A stretch of DNA of 64,000 bases, from positions 62,001-126,000 of the forward strand of contig NZ_JAKLTR010000017.1 of NCBI RefSeq assembly GCF_022012415.1, in the 5' to 3' direction. A program made the translations under genes and the position numbers. Positions 27,458 to 37,395 of the stretch are shown piece by piece. The notes under the pieces are model-generated. The model did no database searches. It saw only the letters and a list, made by a program, of their open reading frames with translations, and was not told where the DNA came from. This stretch comes from Terrimonas ginsenosidimutans. Lineage in GTDB: Bacteria; Bacteroidota; Bacteroidia; Chitinophagales; Chitinophagaceae. Position 1 is the stretch's first letter. Each line of letters opens with the position of its first letter.

Positions 27458-29155
27458 TTATGTCAGCCAATTTTTAAATAAAAGTTGAATCGTAGTACCT
27501 TGTTGTAATTCGCTGTCTATATTGAGTGAGATCTTTTGATCAGGCATCATTTCATTCAGCAGGCCAATGCGATCTTTTGTCAACTTCAGACCAAACCCCG
27601 TTGACGATTGGGCCACATCAAATCCGCTTCCATTGTCGTGTATACTCACAAGCAGACTTTGTTCCTGCTTCGTAAACCTGAGTTCAATTTTACCTTTATC
27701 CATGCCCGAAATCCCGTGCTTCACAGAATTTTCTATCAATGGCTGAAGCAACAATGATGGCAATTCAATTGCTGCCGCATTGATCCGGTCATCCAGAAAA
27801 ATACTGTAGGCAAAGTTAAACCTTAATTGTTCGAGTTTCATATAAGTTTCCAGCGTATGCAATTCTCTTTCCAACGGAACAAGTTCCCTGTTACTGTCTG
27901 TCAATGCTGAGCGGATCAGCACTCCGAAGTCAGACAGGTAACGATTCGCCGCTTCGATCTTGTTATTGTTGATCAACCCCTGGATTGACGAAAGCGCATT
28001 GAACATAAAGTGTGGGTTAAACTGCGAGTGGATACTTTTCAAGCCTAGTTGAAGCTGCTCCTTCTTTGCCTGCTCGGCCGCTGTCTTTTTCTTCTGGCGC
28101 TTTAACTTCCACCAGAGGAAAAATGAAAACGTAAATCCAGCGATCAGAATGACGCCAATTATCTTTACGATCAACATTTGATACCACGCTGGTCTTATTT
28201 CGAATGAATATGACGAAACCTTTTGCGGCTGAGCTGCATAGTTCATTTGCAAAGAATATTGCCCGGGAGGCAAGCTTCTTAGCGAGATCAGGTTATTGGC
28301 ATTATCATTAAAGCCAGGTTTTCTGTATACCCTGCCATCCCTGATCAGGGTATATGTCAAGGCTTCTTTCTTATAGACATCTGCACTTAATACGAAGGTC
28401 AGATTATTCTCATCCGGAGCAAGAGATAGATTTTTCGGAAGAAAATTAGAACTGTCTATCTGATCAGGAGTATACCTGCCCTGCCATTTTTCGGGCGTAG
28501 CCGCTAGTGCAGGAATATCAAAAGGTTTCTTTGCCTTGAGCAACAGCTCGTTTAACTCTGCCGAGGTAAAGATGTTTATTATCTGGGGCGCTGCCGGTTT
28601 CCAGTACACAACGCTTGCTGCGGTAAGCCTTGTTTCATTTTTTTTCCGCAACTCAACAACAAGGTATTGATCCCAGTCAGCATGAAATCCACCAAGAAAA
28701 GCAAATCCTTTGGGAAAATCATTCAGCCCGAAATCATCGTCAACAAATTGATCAATTTCACTCCATGGCTTTAATTGAATGCTATCATTTATCAGAACCC
28801 TGAACTCATACTGATGTGCGTTGGGTCTGAAGATACCTGGAACAAGAAAATATACATCCCCCTCGCTATATGTGAACAGTTTCCGGTAGCCATCTCCAAG
28901 ATTCGAGCGGAAACGAAATGCCGAGCCAGAAAAATCCATATCGAGAGCGCTTTGGTCATGCATATTCCAAATGCCATTATATGGAATGGCTGTCACAAGC
29001 ACGGGGTCACGCTTTGCATCACTACCAAGATAAGAGGTAGAGTAATTATTCCAGTCGACATCAGAAAACTTAACAGTAGTATCAGCCCATTTCACCTGCG
29101 CAGCCAGGTTCAATACCCCGATCAGACTAAAAGAAACGATCAGTATTTTTTTCAT
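27458..29155 (-). CDS. Sensor histidine kinase, LytS-type (His_kinase family)
   Basis: A 565-residue kinase counted from the ATG at 29155 (MKKILIVSFSLIGVLNLAAQ, a signal peptide). A large periplasmic sensor region follows (~20-370), with beta-rich segments and a Y_Y_Y-like domain before the membrane (RSLPPGQYSLQMNYAAQPQK). One transmembrane helix (MLIVKIIGVILIAGFTFSFF), a short coiled coil and the catalytic part come next: HSQFNPHFMFNALSSI with the phospho-acceptor histidine in NPHF, and the ATPase N-box PLIENSVKHG with later GSGFD and GFGLKL. It begins 1 base after the upstream transglutaminase-like gene and ends 2 bases before the LytTR regulator, so translation is probably coupled. The ligand is unknown. 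Confidence 0.92.
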   Translation of the reverse strand: MKKILIVSFSLIGVLNLAAQVKWADTTVKFSDVDWNNYSTSYLGSDAKRDPVLVTAIPYNGIWNMHDQSALDMDFSGSAFRFRSNLGDGYRKLFTYSEGDVYFLVPGIFRPNAHQYEFRVLINDSIQLKPWSEIDQFVDDDFGLNDFPKGFAFLGGFHADWDQYLVVELRKKNETRLTAASVVYWKPAAPQIINIFTSAELNELLLKAKKPFDIPALAATPEKWQGRYTPDQIDSSNFLPKNLSLAPDENNLTFVLSADVYKKEALTYTLIRDGRVYRKPGFNDNANNLISLRSLPPGQYSLQMNYAAQPQKVSSYSFEIRPAWYQMLIVKIIGVILIAGFTFSFFLWWKLKRQKKKTAAEQAKKEQLQLGLKSIHSQFNPHFMFNALSSIQGLINNNKIEAANRYLSDFGVLIRSALTDSNRELVPLERELHTLETYMKLEQLRFNFAYSIFLDDRINAAAIELPSLLLQPLIENSVKHGISGMDKGKIELRFTKQEQSLLVSIHDNGSGFDVAQSSTGFGLKLTKDRIGLLNEMMPDQKISLNIDSELQQGTTIQLLFKNWLT

Positions 29156-29156
29156 A

Positions 29157-30404
29157 TTATGGGATTTGGAAAAATGTATCCGGGTTATTGGTATTGTAAT
29201 ATATATATGTCGTACCACTTTGCGAACCTGTTCGCTGCGTTTTATCCGGTGTTTGCCTGAAATAGTCCAGCGGATTTAACTGAATGTACTCAATCGTTTT
29301 CCCCGCAGCCGCTGTTTCGATATCATAAGCACTGCTAACCGGGCACTGCAATATGTAGAGATTTTTGGCCATATAGTGATAAAGATAATTTTCTTTCGTG
29401 GTGCTTTGCCGGTGATTCCAGTTGGCCGTTGGATTGAGGATCAGCTGGCGACCTTCGATAATAGATCGCCTTACTTCAGCAATTCCCAATACCTCTCCCT
29501 TTTCATTCATAACATACGCGTCATTTGTCGGATCGGCCCAAATCCATTTCTTTGCCAATGGTAAATAGACCATATTGATCACATGACAGTCTGGGTCTGT
29601 ACCCAGACTGTCCTTCGGCAAACATGTCACCATCCTCGACTTAAATCCAACTGCCAGGCAAGCTTCATTGAATACGGTTGCGAGACCACGACAATTAAGT
29701 CCCCGGTCGTCTTTCTTGCAAACCGCGATCATGCTCATTGCATTCTTTACCACCGGGTTTTCATGATTACCGTCGTGCGGGATCAGCTCATGTACCCAGT
29801 GAAGGAGGTTCAACACTTTTGATAGCTCGTTGCCGGAGCCCGCAACGGAATCGAGATTAAATGCTTTTTGTAATGCAATCAGTTCTGGTGCAGATGCAGA
29901 TTGATACGTAAATGCAGGTAATGGACGCCGATCGCCATGGTTATAGGCACCGGCTTTCTTCAAAATATAGAGATAGTCCCCGGTCTCGCGCAGGGGCCTT
30001 ATCATTGAAACATATCTCGGCTCGGCCCGCAGACCATCCAGGTCTTTATCTGCCTGAATATGCTGATAATTCGAATAACCCTGTTGTATCGATTTTTCCA
30101 GGTAATCCAATGCCTGCTGTTTTTTACCAAGCAGCGCATACGTACAGGATAAATTATACAATGCATTGATGGAATAGTTGGAGAACTTCCTCTTTTCTTC
30201 ATTTGTAAGATCACTGAACTTTGCGTTCCACTCATCCAGTAATGTGTGATATTTTTCCAGATCGCGGGATTCATAGGCCTTATTAAAAAGCCCGCTTTGT
30301 TTTTCAGCAAATTGCCTGAACACCGTATTTTCCTGTTGTGCATGGATGCAAATGCCTGCGACCAGCAGCATTGCGAGGATTGGTAACTTTAAGATCATTT
30401 TCAT
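29157..30404 (-). CDS. Exported TPR and transglutaminase-like domain protein
   Basis: A 415-residue protein with a signal peptide (ending about residue 22, CIHAQ). Residues ~25-130 are TPR-like (ALYNLSCTYALLGKKQQALD, YLEKSIQQGY). Residues ~205-330 form a transglutaminase-like cysteine-protease fold: the cysteine in GLNCRGLATVFNEACLAVGF, histidine in DCHVINMVYLP, and aspartate in KWIWADPTND make the Cys-His-Asp triad. Such domains in Bacteroidota exported proteins may act as proteases or peptide ligases. It is the first gene of a tight operon with a LytS/LytTR pair and could supply or modify the signal that the kinase senses. That link is inference from gene order. Confidence 0.85.
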   Translation of the reverse strand: MKMILKLPILAMLLVAGICIHAQQENTVFRQFAEKQSGLFNKAYESRDLEKYHTLLDEWNAKFSDLTNEEKRKFSNYSINALYNLSCTYALLGKKQQALDYLEKSIQQGYSNYQHIQADKDLDGLRAEPRYVSMIRPLRETGDYLYILKKAGAYNHGDRRPLPAFTYQSASAPELIALQKAFNLDSVAGSGNELSKVLNLLHWVHELIPHDGNHENPVVKNAMSMIAVCKKDDRGLNCRGLATVFNEACLAVGFKSRMVTCLPKDSLGTDPDCHVINMVYLPLAKKWIWADPTNDAYVMNEKGEVLGIAEVRRSIIEGRQLILNPTANWNHRQSTTKENYLYHYMAKNLYILQCPVSSAYDIETAAAGKTIEYIQLNPLDYFRQTPDKTQRTGSQSGTTYIYYNTNNPDTFFQIP

Positions 30405-30511
30405 TTGTTGTGCTTGAATTTTATTCTACGCACAAATATCAACCAAATACAGCTGTCTGAGATCCCCGGTGTGAATAACGTAATTCCGGATGTGAATCCG
30501 GAAAACAAAAA

Positions 30512-30538
30512 TGCCTGCGGCTAACAAAACCGCAGGCA
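30512..30538 (-). terminator. Rho-independent terminator of the CocE-like gene
   Basis: A 9-bp stem, TGCCTGCGG (30512-30520) and CCGCAGGCA (30530-30538). On the minus strand it is followed by TTTTTGTTTT. It separates the kinase-regulator-hydrolase unit from the next operon. Confidence 0.88.
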
Positions 30539-30558
30539 GGATCCGGAAGAACAACGCA

Positions 30559-32295
30559 TTATTTGAACACAGGCAGGCTGATATAGCTGTCAGGCAACCA
30601 TTTTATCCGTAATGGTTCACCGGCATCTTTTATCGTTTCCGAACTCACGTCGCCACCTGTACCATAATTTATCTGCTCAAAAGCGCTTTTATTTACGTTC
30701 AGGACAACAGCAATCCGGCTACCCTTCCGGAGCATACGGCTTGTCATATAACTATTGCTGAATGGAATGCTTTCCTTTTTCCCGGGTTTGAGCAGGGTCC
30801 TTTTATGAATATCCTTAGCATAGCTGGCTCTGCCCATAAAATATGACAGCAGAAAATAGCTGCTATCGGGCAGGATCTCAAAAAGTGCAAGACTGAAATC
30901 CATATCTTTTTTGTTGATGATCGCTTTTATTTCACCGGTAAAGCGGCCGCTTACTTCTGTATCATCCTGCAGCGGATCACTAATGAGAAGAATGCCATTG
31001 TTTATATTGAGATGATCGTAGACAACCTGGTTAAAATAATAGTAACTGTTTACAGAAGTCCTGTCATTAAAATCAATCTGCAGCTCTAACGGTTTGGCCT
31101 TCCCGGCCTGCTTTAAGCTCAGCTTTCCTTCACCCTGATCGGCTGAGGTGATATATAGCTTTAGTGCTTTATTATACATCTTATCAAGACTTGCCGCGTG
31201 TTTCCATTCGTTGGTTCCCATGACCTGGTAATTCACTTTGTTTTTCAGAAATGACGGCTTTGGACTTCCTTTAAAAATATGATCGAACCATTCATAAGTG
31301 ATCCCATGGATTGAAATATTTGCAACGGGATCTATTCGATACCCGCTATAGATCGAATCGGGTTTCCCCTGCGAACCAAAATGGCCATATGGACCGATGA
31401 TCAGGTAATGATCTGCGTTGGGCTTGTATTTCAAATGTTCACGATAGTAGTACATCTCTCCTATCTGACCGCCGTCATAATAGCCAGTTGTACTCAGTAT
31501 GGGAATATCGATGTTGGCAAATTCGTGTTGATATGGAACCATCGATTGCCAGTATGCGTCGTAAGTAGGATGATCCAGCCAACGATGAAATACTTTCGTT
31601 CCCGGCCGGCCAATAACAGTATCCAGGCTTCGGTAACTCGCTCCTTGTGAAAACCATTTGCGATAGCCCTCTTCCCATTGCGAACCTCTGTAATCATCCT
31701 CATCAAGAAACTTATTGTTCGACACATAATATATCCACGGAAAAATAAAGCTCATCGAAACATTGTTTGTCATCGGCACATCAAGTCCCGGTGCGACGGA
31801 TGCAGACGTTACGATCGTTTTCAAAGCCGGATGCAACTTCTTTGTAGCAGCCCATTGTGTGAAACCATTATAACTTCCACCCCGCATGCCTACCTGTTTA
31901 TTACTCCAGGGCTGCTGAGTGATCCATTCGATCACATCATAGCAATCCCTGCCTTCATATTCATACGGCGCTACCTCGTCATCACTGTATCGCTTGCCGC
32001 GCGAATAGGCCATCATCCCGATATAACCATGATCGGCCGCATCTTTCATCTTCAATATATCGGTTTGTCTTGCGTAGATCGTAAACTGAAGTATTGTCGC
32101 CTGCGGGGTGCTCATATCTTTCTTCCTGACAACCCACGCAGAAACAGATGCTCCATCCGCTGTTCTGATCAGGATACTGTCCGTTACAAGGTATTCAGGG
32201 TTGGATTTAAGCTCTTCCACAACAGATTGCGCGTTTACAGACACAGAGATAAGCAGGCATACCCATGCCTGGATGAACATTTTTTTCATGTACAT
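30559..32295 (-). CDS. CocE/NonD family hydrolase (X-Pro dipeptidyl-peptidase S15 type)
   Basis: A 578-residue exported alpha/beta hydrolase (signal peptide ending about residue 22, SVNAQ). The catalytic serine lies in MRGGSYNGFTQW, the aspartate is probably in TTGYYDGG, and the histidine in GPYGHFG, the order expected for the S15/CocE fold. A C-terminal jelly-roll domain (PLQDDTEVSGRFTGEIKAII onward) is also typical. Members cleave esters or amides, including X-Pro peptides and glutaryl-type esters; the substrate is unknown. ATGs at 32295 and 32289 are both plausible starts. It lies 89 bases downstream of a LytTR regulator on the same strand, in the order kinase, regulator, hydrolase, with its own terminator. 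Confidence 0.9.
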   Translation of the reverse strand: MYMKKMFIQAWVCLLISVSVNAQSVVEELKSNPEYLVTDSILIRTADGASVSAWVVRKKDMSTPQATILQFTIYARQTDILKMKDAADHGYIGMMAYSRGKRYSDDEVAPYEYEGRDCYDVIEWITQQPWSNKQVGMRGGSYNGFTQWAATKKLHPALKTIVTSASVAPGLDVPMTNNVSMSFIFPWIYYVSNNKFLDEDDYRGSQWEEGYRKWFSQGASYRSLDTVIGRPGTKVFHRWLDHPTYDAYWQSMVPYQHEFANIDIPILSTTGYYDGGQIGEMYYYREHLKYKPNADHYLIIGPYGHFGSQGKPDSIYSGYRIDPVANISIHGITYEWFDHIFKGSPKPSFLKNKVNYQVMGTNEWKHAASLDKMYNKALKLYITSADQGEGKLSLKQAGKAKPLELQIDFNDRTSVNSYYYFNQVVYDHLNINNGILLISDPLQDDTEVSGRFTGEIKAIINKKDMDFSLALFEILPDSSYFLLSYFMGRASYAKDIHKRTLLKPGKKESIPFSNSYMTSRMLRKGSRIAVVLNVNKSAFEQINYGTGGDVSSETIKDAGEPLRIKWLPDSYISLPVFK

Positions 32296-32384
32296 AGTGT
32301 TAATTGAAATATACAGGAAGCCGGTTCAGGTGCCGGCAGGGTAATACTATATCCATCCTGAAGCAGAAATAGCATTTCCTGTTA

Positions 32385-33092
32385 TTATATCATGTTTTTA
32401 TTCTTGAAAACAGATGATTGTCGCCCAGAGACCTCTATTGTTTGTCCCGAACCGATCGAAACTTCCAGCTTTCCTTTCGGAAGAGGCTTGATCTCCTTGA
32501 TGAAATTGGTGTTGATGATCGCAGCTCTGCCTGCACGGAAAAACACATCGGGGTCCAGGATCTTCTCCAGTTGATTAAGCGATCGCTTCAAACAATATTT
32601 CCTCCCGGTGGTATATATCATCGAATAATTACCGGATGATTCCACCAGGCATATATCCATTATTTTGATCCAGAACATTCTTTCTCCTTCCCGGATGAAT
32701 ACATGCCGCCGTTCTGCCTGGCTGGTGGTTTCATTCATTCTTGCCTGTATCTTTTCGATGGCGAGCTGAAACCGCTCTTTCCTGACCGGCTTTACCAGGT
32801 AGTCAAGCGCATTCAATTCAAAGGCTTTCACCGCATATTGATCATAGGCCGTGGTGAAAATAACTTCCGGGGCCTGATCCAGTGATTCAAGCAGATCAAG
32901 ACCGGAACGTTCCGGCATATGTATATCGAGAAAAATAAGATCTGGTCCTGCCGCGATGATCAACTGTTCCGCTTCATCAGCATCTGCGGCTTCACCAACT
33001 ACTTCAATAAACGGATATTCCTGCAGGTGAAGCTTTATCTCGTCCCTGGCCAGTCTCTCATCATCTATGATCAGTGTACGAAGCTTCTTCAT
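32385..33092 (-). CDS. LytTR family response regulator
   Basis: A 235-residue regulator with a receiver domain (MKKLRTLIIDDERLARDE, phospho-acceptor in LIFLDIHMP, lysine in DYLVKPVR) and a C-terminal LytTR domain (~135-230, RHVFIREGERMFWIKIMDIC, FFRAGRAAIINTNFIKEIKP). Its start codon overlaps the kinase stop codon (ATGA), a sign of translational coupling. It is the second LytTR regulator within 8 kb; the two are similar but clearly distinct paralogues, each next to its own kinase. The likely targets are nearby promoters, for instance the CocE-like gene downstream, but no direct-repeat operator was pinned down. Confidence 0.93.
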   Translation of the reverse strand: MKKLRTLIIDDERLARDEIKLHLQEYPFIEVVGEAADADEAEQLIIAAGPDLIFLDIHMPERSGLDLLESLDQAPEVIFTTAYDQYAVKAFELNALDYLVKPVRKERFQLAIEKIQARMNETTSQAERRHVFIREGERMFWIKIMDICLVESSGNYSMIYTTGRKYCLKRSLNQLEKILDPDVFFRAGRAAIINTNFIKEIKPLPKGKLEVSIGSGQTIEVSGRQSSVFKNKNMI

Positions 33093-34147
33093 TTGATCGG
33101 GATTTTTATGGTAGCAGAGACGGTATCATCACCGGCCTCCTTTAATTCAAAACTGGCTTTCCCGTTAAATTGAAGTGCCAGTCTTTCCTCCAAATTATTA
33201 AGGCCAAGGCCGAGCCTGCTTACGTTACTCAGCTTTCCCGAATTAGACACCCTGGTTTTTAAGAAGCCGTTTTCTTCTGTTACCGAGATCGTGATCTTCC
33301 CCCCTTCCTTTCTTTTTGTAATTCCGTGCTTGATCGCATTTTCGACCAAGGCCTGTATGCTTAAGGGCGGGACAAGTGTTAGTAGTAGGTTATGATCTAT
33401 CTCGATGCTCGTTTCCAACCGCCTTTCAAACCTGATCCTTTCCAGTTCCAGATAGTCATTGATCAGGGCCATTTCTTCTTTTAAAGGGATAAGCATTCCA
33501 TCCCGCTTGTATAAGGCTGTCCGCAGCAATTCCGATAGCAGATCAATTGCTCGTCTTGCAGCATGCGGGTCTTCCAGCACCAGCGCTTTGATATTGTTCA
33601 ATGAATTAAAAAAGAAGTGTGGATTCAGTTGCGAAGAAAGGTTATCCAATTGAGCATCTTTTGCGATCAGGGCCAATCGAGCCGATTCTCTGGTGGCCTT
33701 CAATTCTCTCTGCGCATAATGATAGAGATAATAGGCAAGGATCCATATCGCCATCAGCCTTACGCCGGTCACAAGCGTCACCAGCCACTGAGAATTGAAA
33801 TAGTGCTGGAACGTTATCGCAAATCCATCTTCAAATGTGTACCTGATCAGAAATGTTTTCCCGATGGTGAGGATCATGAACGCGGCGCCCAGCAAGGCCG
33901 TTGCCGGCACTATGCGCAACAACAGTGGCCGCGGCTGAAGCTGGTGCCATTTGTAATGTTTTGATATGCTCCTGAATAAATGGGTAACAGCGATATACAT
34001 CAGCAGGTCCGCAAGGAAATGAATGATCGCCAGCAATATGCTGAAATTAGTACCTGTATATCCCGCCAATCCCCAGTAAAGCGAAGCCGCTGACCACCCG
34101 ATCAGCTGACACCTCCAGTAAAGTGAAATATTGCGTCTGTCCAGCAT
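33089..34147 (-). CDS. Sensor histidine kinase, LytS-type, four-helix membrane sensor
   Basis: A 352-residue kinase. Residues ~10-150 contain about four hydrophobic helices (for example SILLAIIHFLADLLMYIAV and LRIVPATALLGAAFMILTI), so the signal is probably sensed in or at the membrane. The His_kinase domain follows: SSQLNPHFFFNSLNNIKALV with the phospho-acceptor histidine, a linker helix, then the ATPase N-box ALVENAIKHGITKR and GLGLNNLEERL. Its stop overlaps the start of the LytTR regulator gene. It is divergent from the FtsX-type permease gene at 34869, an arrangement often seen for peptide- or antibiotic-sensing modules, though the gap here is 720 bases. Confidence 0.92.
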   Translation of the reverse strand: MLDRRNISLYWRCQLIGWSAASLYWGLAGYTGTNFSILLAIIHFLADLLMYIAVTHLFRSISKHYKWHQLQPRPLLLRIVPATALLGAAFMILTIGKTFLIRYTFEDGFAITFQHYFNSQWLVTLVTGVRLMAIWILAYYLYHYAQRELKATRESARLALIAKDAQLDNLSSQLNPHFFFNSLNNIKALVLEDPHAARRAIDLLSELLRTALYKRDGMLIPLKEEMALINDYLELERIRFERRLETSIEIDHNLLLTLVPPLSIQALVENAIKHGITKRKEGGKITISVTEENGFLKTRVSNSGKLSNVSRLGLGLNNLEERLALQFNGKASFELKEAGDDTVSATIKIPIK

Positions 34148-34868
34148 TCTTTTTGTTGTTCGTTGAACAAACCAACGACATCTTAGGCGGATGAAAAAAT
34201 CAAAGTACAGGAACGCGTGATCAGGGGTGATGAGCGCAGGGAAGCCACCGGTCCTGGAGTGAATGCTATAATCCGGCGGGACATCGAAGTCCCGTTTACA
34301 ATTCCATATCGTTTAGTTGAGAGATCGTCCTATAGTAGCTCGATGGCCGATGACCGAGTGCCGCATTTAGATGGAAGCTATTGCTGCTAATTGGTAAAGG
34401 GTATCGACACTAATAAGTATATGTATTTTCGGCCAACGGCCATCGGTCATCGGTCATCGAATGAACTTTCGGAAAAAGCCCTAACTAAAGACATTGGTTT
34501 ACAATTTACCCGTTGGAAATGCTCTTTTACAACGGCTCTGCCTGCCCGGAACTGGTAGATGTGCCGTCGAAAAAGGCGTACTGCCCGCTGGCGCTTATCA
34601 TAAGAAAACCGATAAGCACCTGGAGCTGCGCCGGGATAAACCAACGTGTTCAAAAGAACGCGCGCCGAACTTTGCGAAGGAGGCTCTTTCTTCCAAAACC
34701 GTCCGCCAACGAACAATATTTGTAGCATTTCCGTACACTTTCACCCAACGCACACTCTAACTGCATGACAATCAAACGCTTTCACAACTGGCATATACTT
34801 GGTTCGCAATCCGGGCATCCTTTACTAAAACTCAGAAGAACGAAAGTTCTCCGTCAAAACACAAGCCC
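34148..34868. other. Intergenic region with separated inverted repeat
   Basis: 720 bases between divergent genes. An 18-base inverted repeat with one mismatch lies at 34340-34357 and 34443-34460 (TCGATGGCCGATGACCGA type), and the right arm also repeats ATCGGTC in tandem. Short frames on both strands at about 34450-34760 have no family signal and no consistent start, so no gene is called. Confidence 0.45.
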
Positions 34869-37238
34869 ATGTTCAGGAATTACCTAAAGATCGCAATAAG
34901 GAATATCGTCCGACACAAGGCATTTTCCATGATCAATATTGCAGGACTCACGATCGGTATGACCTGCAGTATTTTCATTTTTCTCTGGGTCAGAAATGAA
35001 CTGAGTTATGACCGCTTCCATCAGAACAGTGATCAGCTTTTCAGAGTTGTGTGCACCGTTGGGCAATTCAAGGCAGCTGTAACGCCATATCCCGTAGCAC
35101 AGGAGCTACAGGCGAAAGCCCCGGGCGTAAAACGGATCATACGTTTCACCAGTTCAAACCCCATTGTATTCCAGGTAGAAGACAAACGGTTTGAAGAACC
35201 ACATGGCTACTATGTTGATTCCACTTTTTTACAGGCATTTTCTTTCCGGCTGGTTAAGGGCGACCGGAGTACGGCACTTAGCCGCACAGATGGGATCCTG
35301 ATCACGGAATCAATGGCAAAGAAATATTTCGGCAGCGAAAATCCGATTGGCAAAATGTTGCGAAAGGATAAAAATGCGAATGTGCTGGTAACAGGTGTAC
35401 TGGCCGATATCCCTTCGAATTCGCATCTTCAGTTTGATTATATCATGCCTTTTTCGGCAATCGCACAGTCCAACAGCGACATAAAAAATTATGTATGGGA
35501 TAACTTCAACTTCTACAGTTATGTTCAACTGGAAGACAATATCGCCGCCAGCGATGCTGCGATATTGAAAGTAACCCAACAGGCTGACGAACTATACAAA
35601 AAACAGATCCCTGAAGAATTGCTTAAAGTGGATTTTGCACTCCAGCCTCTTTCACAGATCCATTTGCATTCAGATTACCAGGCCGATGTTTCCGGTCACG
35701 GTAGTTATCTCTATGTCAAGATCTTTTTCATTGTCGCCATTTTTATACTGGTCGTTGCCTGTATCAATTTCATGAATCTGTCCACAGCCAGATCTGCACG
35801 ACGTGCAAAGGAAGTGGGTCTGCGCAAGGTGGTCGGGGCTGTCCGCGGGCAGCTGATCGGTCAGTTCCTTGGCGAATCGATCATGATCTCTTTTATGTCT
35901 CTCTTACTGGCTATACTGCTGGTATGGTTATTATTACCAGCATTTAATCTGCTTGCAGGAAAAGAGCTCGGGATCTCATTATTCGACGTAAAACTGCTCC
36001 TCACTTTAATTGGTATAGCCCTGGTAACGGGGCTTGTTGCCGGCAGCTACCCTGCCCTGTTCCTTTCAGGTTTCAGACCGGTAAAAGTACTCAAAGGGAA
36101 CGTCAGGAAAATGGGAGGAAATCTTGCGTTCAGGAATACACTTGTGGTGTTGCAGTTTGTTGTTTCCATCGTATTGCTTGCAGGAACAGTAGTTGTTTTT
36201 AAGCAAATGCGCTTTATCAAAAATATGAACCTCGGTTTCGAAAGATCGAACCTGTTATATATGCCGATTGCCGGAGATCTTGCAAACATGCAGGATGCCC
36301 TGCGCGGCGAATTGAAGAGTAATACGCTTACCAGCAATTTCACTATCACCAATGCCGTTCCTGCAAACCATACCAGCGGAACGATCAACGTTCAATGGGA
36401 GGGAAAGGAACCGGGCAACCAGACTATTTTCCCGAATATGAATGTGAATGAAGATTTCTTCAGGGTCTTCCGGATGAAGATGGCGAGTGGACGTGAATTC
36501 TCTTCCAATTTCAAAGGAGATTCCAGCAATTATATAATTAATGAGACAGCTGCGCGGGCAATGAATATGACCCCGGAAAGCGCTGTAGGAAAACCACTGG
36601 AAATGTGGGGTACAAAAGGAATGATCGTTGGTGTGGTAAAGGATTTCAATTTCAAAACACTTCAGCATAAGATCGATCCGATGATTCTGCGCTTTCAGCC
36701 GGGACATCTTGCCATCGTCCGGACACAACCCGGCCAGGCGGAAGCAACGATCAAAGCAATGGAGAAGATTAATACCAAACTGAATCCTGCTTATCCGTTT
36801 TCCTATGGATTTGTTGACCAGGAGATCGATAAAGCCTATAAAGGCGATCACCAAATGGGAAGCCTGTTCAATGTCTTTGCGATCCTTGCAATTTTAATTT
36901 CGTGTATGGGGCTTTATGGATTATCCGCATTCATGGCGGAACAGCGAACAAAAGAGATCGGTGTACGGAAAGTATTGGGCGCTTCCGTAGGCAAACTGGT
37001 GTATCTGCTTTCATTAAGCTTCACCCGTCTGATCCTGATCGCAACGCTGATCGCCATCCCACTTGCGTGGTGGGCGGTCAACAACTGGCTCGAAGGCTTT
37101 GCCTACAGAACCTCCGTCAGCTGGGTCATCTTCGCGCTCTCAGCGCTGGCGGCACTCATTATCGCATGGCTGACCGTTGGTTATGAATCTATAAAAGCCG
37201 CTATTGCAAACCCTGTAAAATCATTAAGATCAGAATAG
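34869..37238 (+). CDS. ABC transporter permease, FtsX/MacB-like
   Basis: A 789-residue inner-membrane protein with two FtsX units. MFRNYLKIAIRNIVRHKAFS and the first transmembrane helix (~20-42) lead into a periplasmic MacB-like domain (~50-275), then three helices around KEVGLRKVVGAVRGQLIGQF (~290-420). The pattern repeats: a second helix and periplasmic domain (~425-665) and three helices with KEIGVRKVLGASVGKLVYLL (~675-789). It ends in the typical NPVKSLRSE. Such 8-helix permeases work with a separate ATPase, driving export or mechanotransmission of lipids, peptides or drugs. No ATPase or adaptor gene is adjacent. A strong terminator follows, so it is monocistronic. Confidence 0.93.
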   Translation: MFRNYLKIAIRNIVRHKAFSMINIAGLTIGMTCSIFIFLWVRNELSYDRFHQNSDQLFRVVCTVGQFKAAVTPYPVAQELQAKAPGVKRIIRFTSSNPIVFQVEDKRFEEPHGYYVDSTFLQAFSFRLVKGDRSTALSRTDGILITESMAKKYFGSENPIGKMLRKDKNANVLVTGVLADIPSNSHLQFDYIMPFSAIAQSNSDIKNYVWDNFNFYSYVQLEDNIAASDAAILKVTQQADELYKKQIPEELLKVDFALQPLSQIHLHSDYQADVSGHGSYLYVKIFFIVAIFILVVACINFMNLSTARSARRAKEVGLRKVVGAVRGQLIGQFLGESIMISFMSLLLAILLVWLLLPAFNLLAGKELGISLFDVKLLLTLIGIALVTGLVAGSYPALFLSGFRPVKVLKGNVRKMGGNLAFRNTLVVLQFVVSIVLLAGTVVVFKQMRFIKNMNLGFERSNLLYMPIAGDLANMQDALRGELKSNTLTSNFTITNAVPANHTSGTINVQWEGKEPGNQTIFPNMNVNEDFFRVFRMKMASGREFSSNFKGDSSNYIINETAARAMNMTPESAVGKPLEMWGTKGMIVGVVKDFNFKTLQHKIDPMILRFQPGHLAIVRTQPGQAEATIKAMEKINTKLNPAYPFSYGFVDQEIDKAYKGDHQMGSLFNVFAILAILISCMGLYGLSAFMAEQRTKEIGVRKVLGASVGKLVYLLSLSFTRLILIATLIAIPLAWWAVNNWLEGFAYRTSVSWVIFALSALAALIIAWLTVGYESIKAAIANPVKSLRSE

Positions 37239-37263
37239 TTTTTTTTATTTCTCATGTGTATGT

Positions 37264-37300
37264 ATCCACCGCTTTATTCTTATCGCGGTGGATTTTTTTT
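37264..37300 (+). terminator. Rho-independent terminator
   Basis: A 9-bp stem, ATCCACCGC (37264-37272) and GCGGTGGAT (37285-37293), is followed by seven T, 26 bases after the permease stop. Confidence 0.9.
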
Positions 37301-37395
37301 GGAGAGCACATTTTCATCAATTGAACAACTAAAAACCACAACTCGGCCACTGCCAGGTAGATCATACTGCCTAGCTATCCTACATTAGCGGCCAA

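Noticed and set aside
34447-34760. Overlapping frames on both strands in the gap before the first permease gene
   Set aside because: No start context, no family pattern, and they overlap an inverted repeat.
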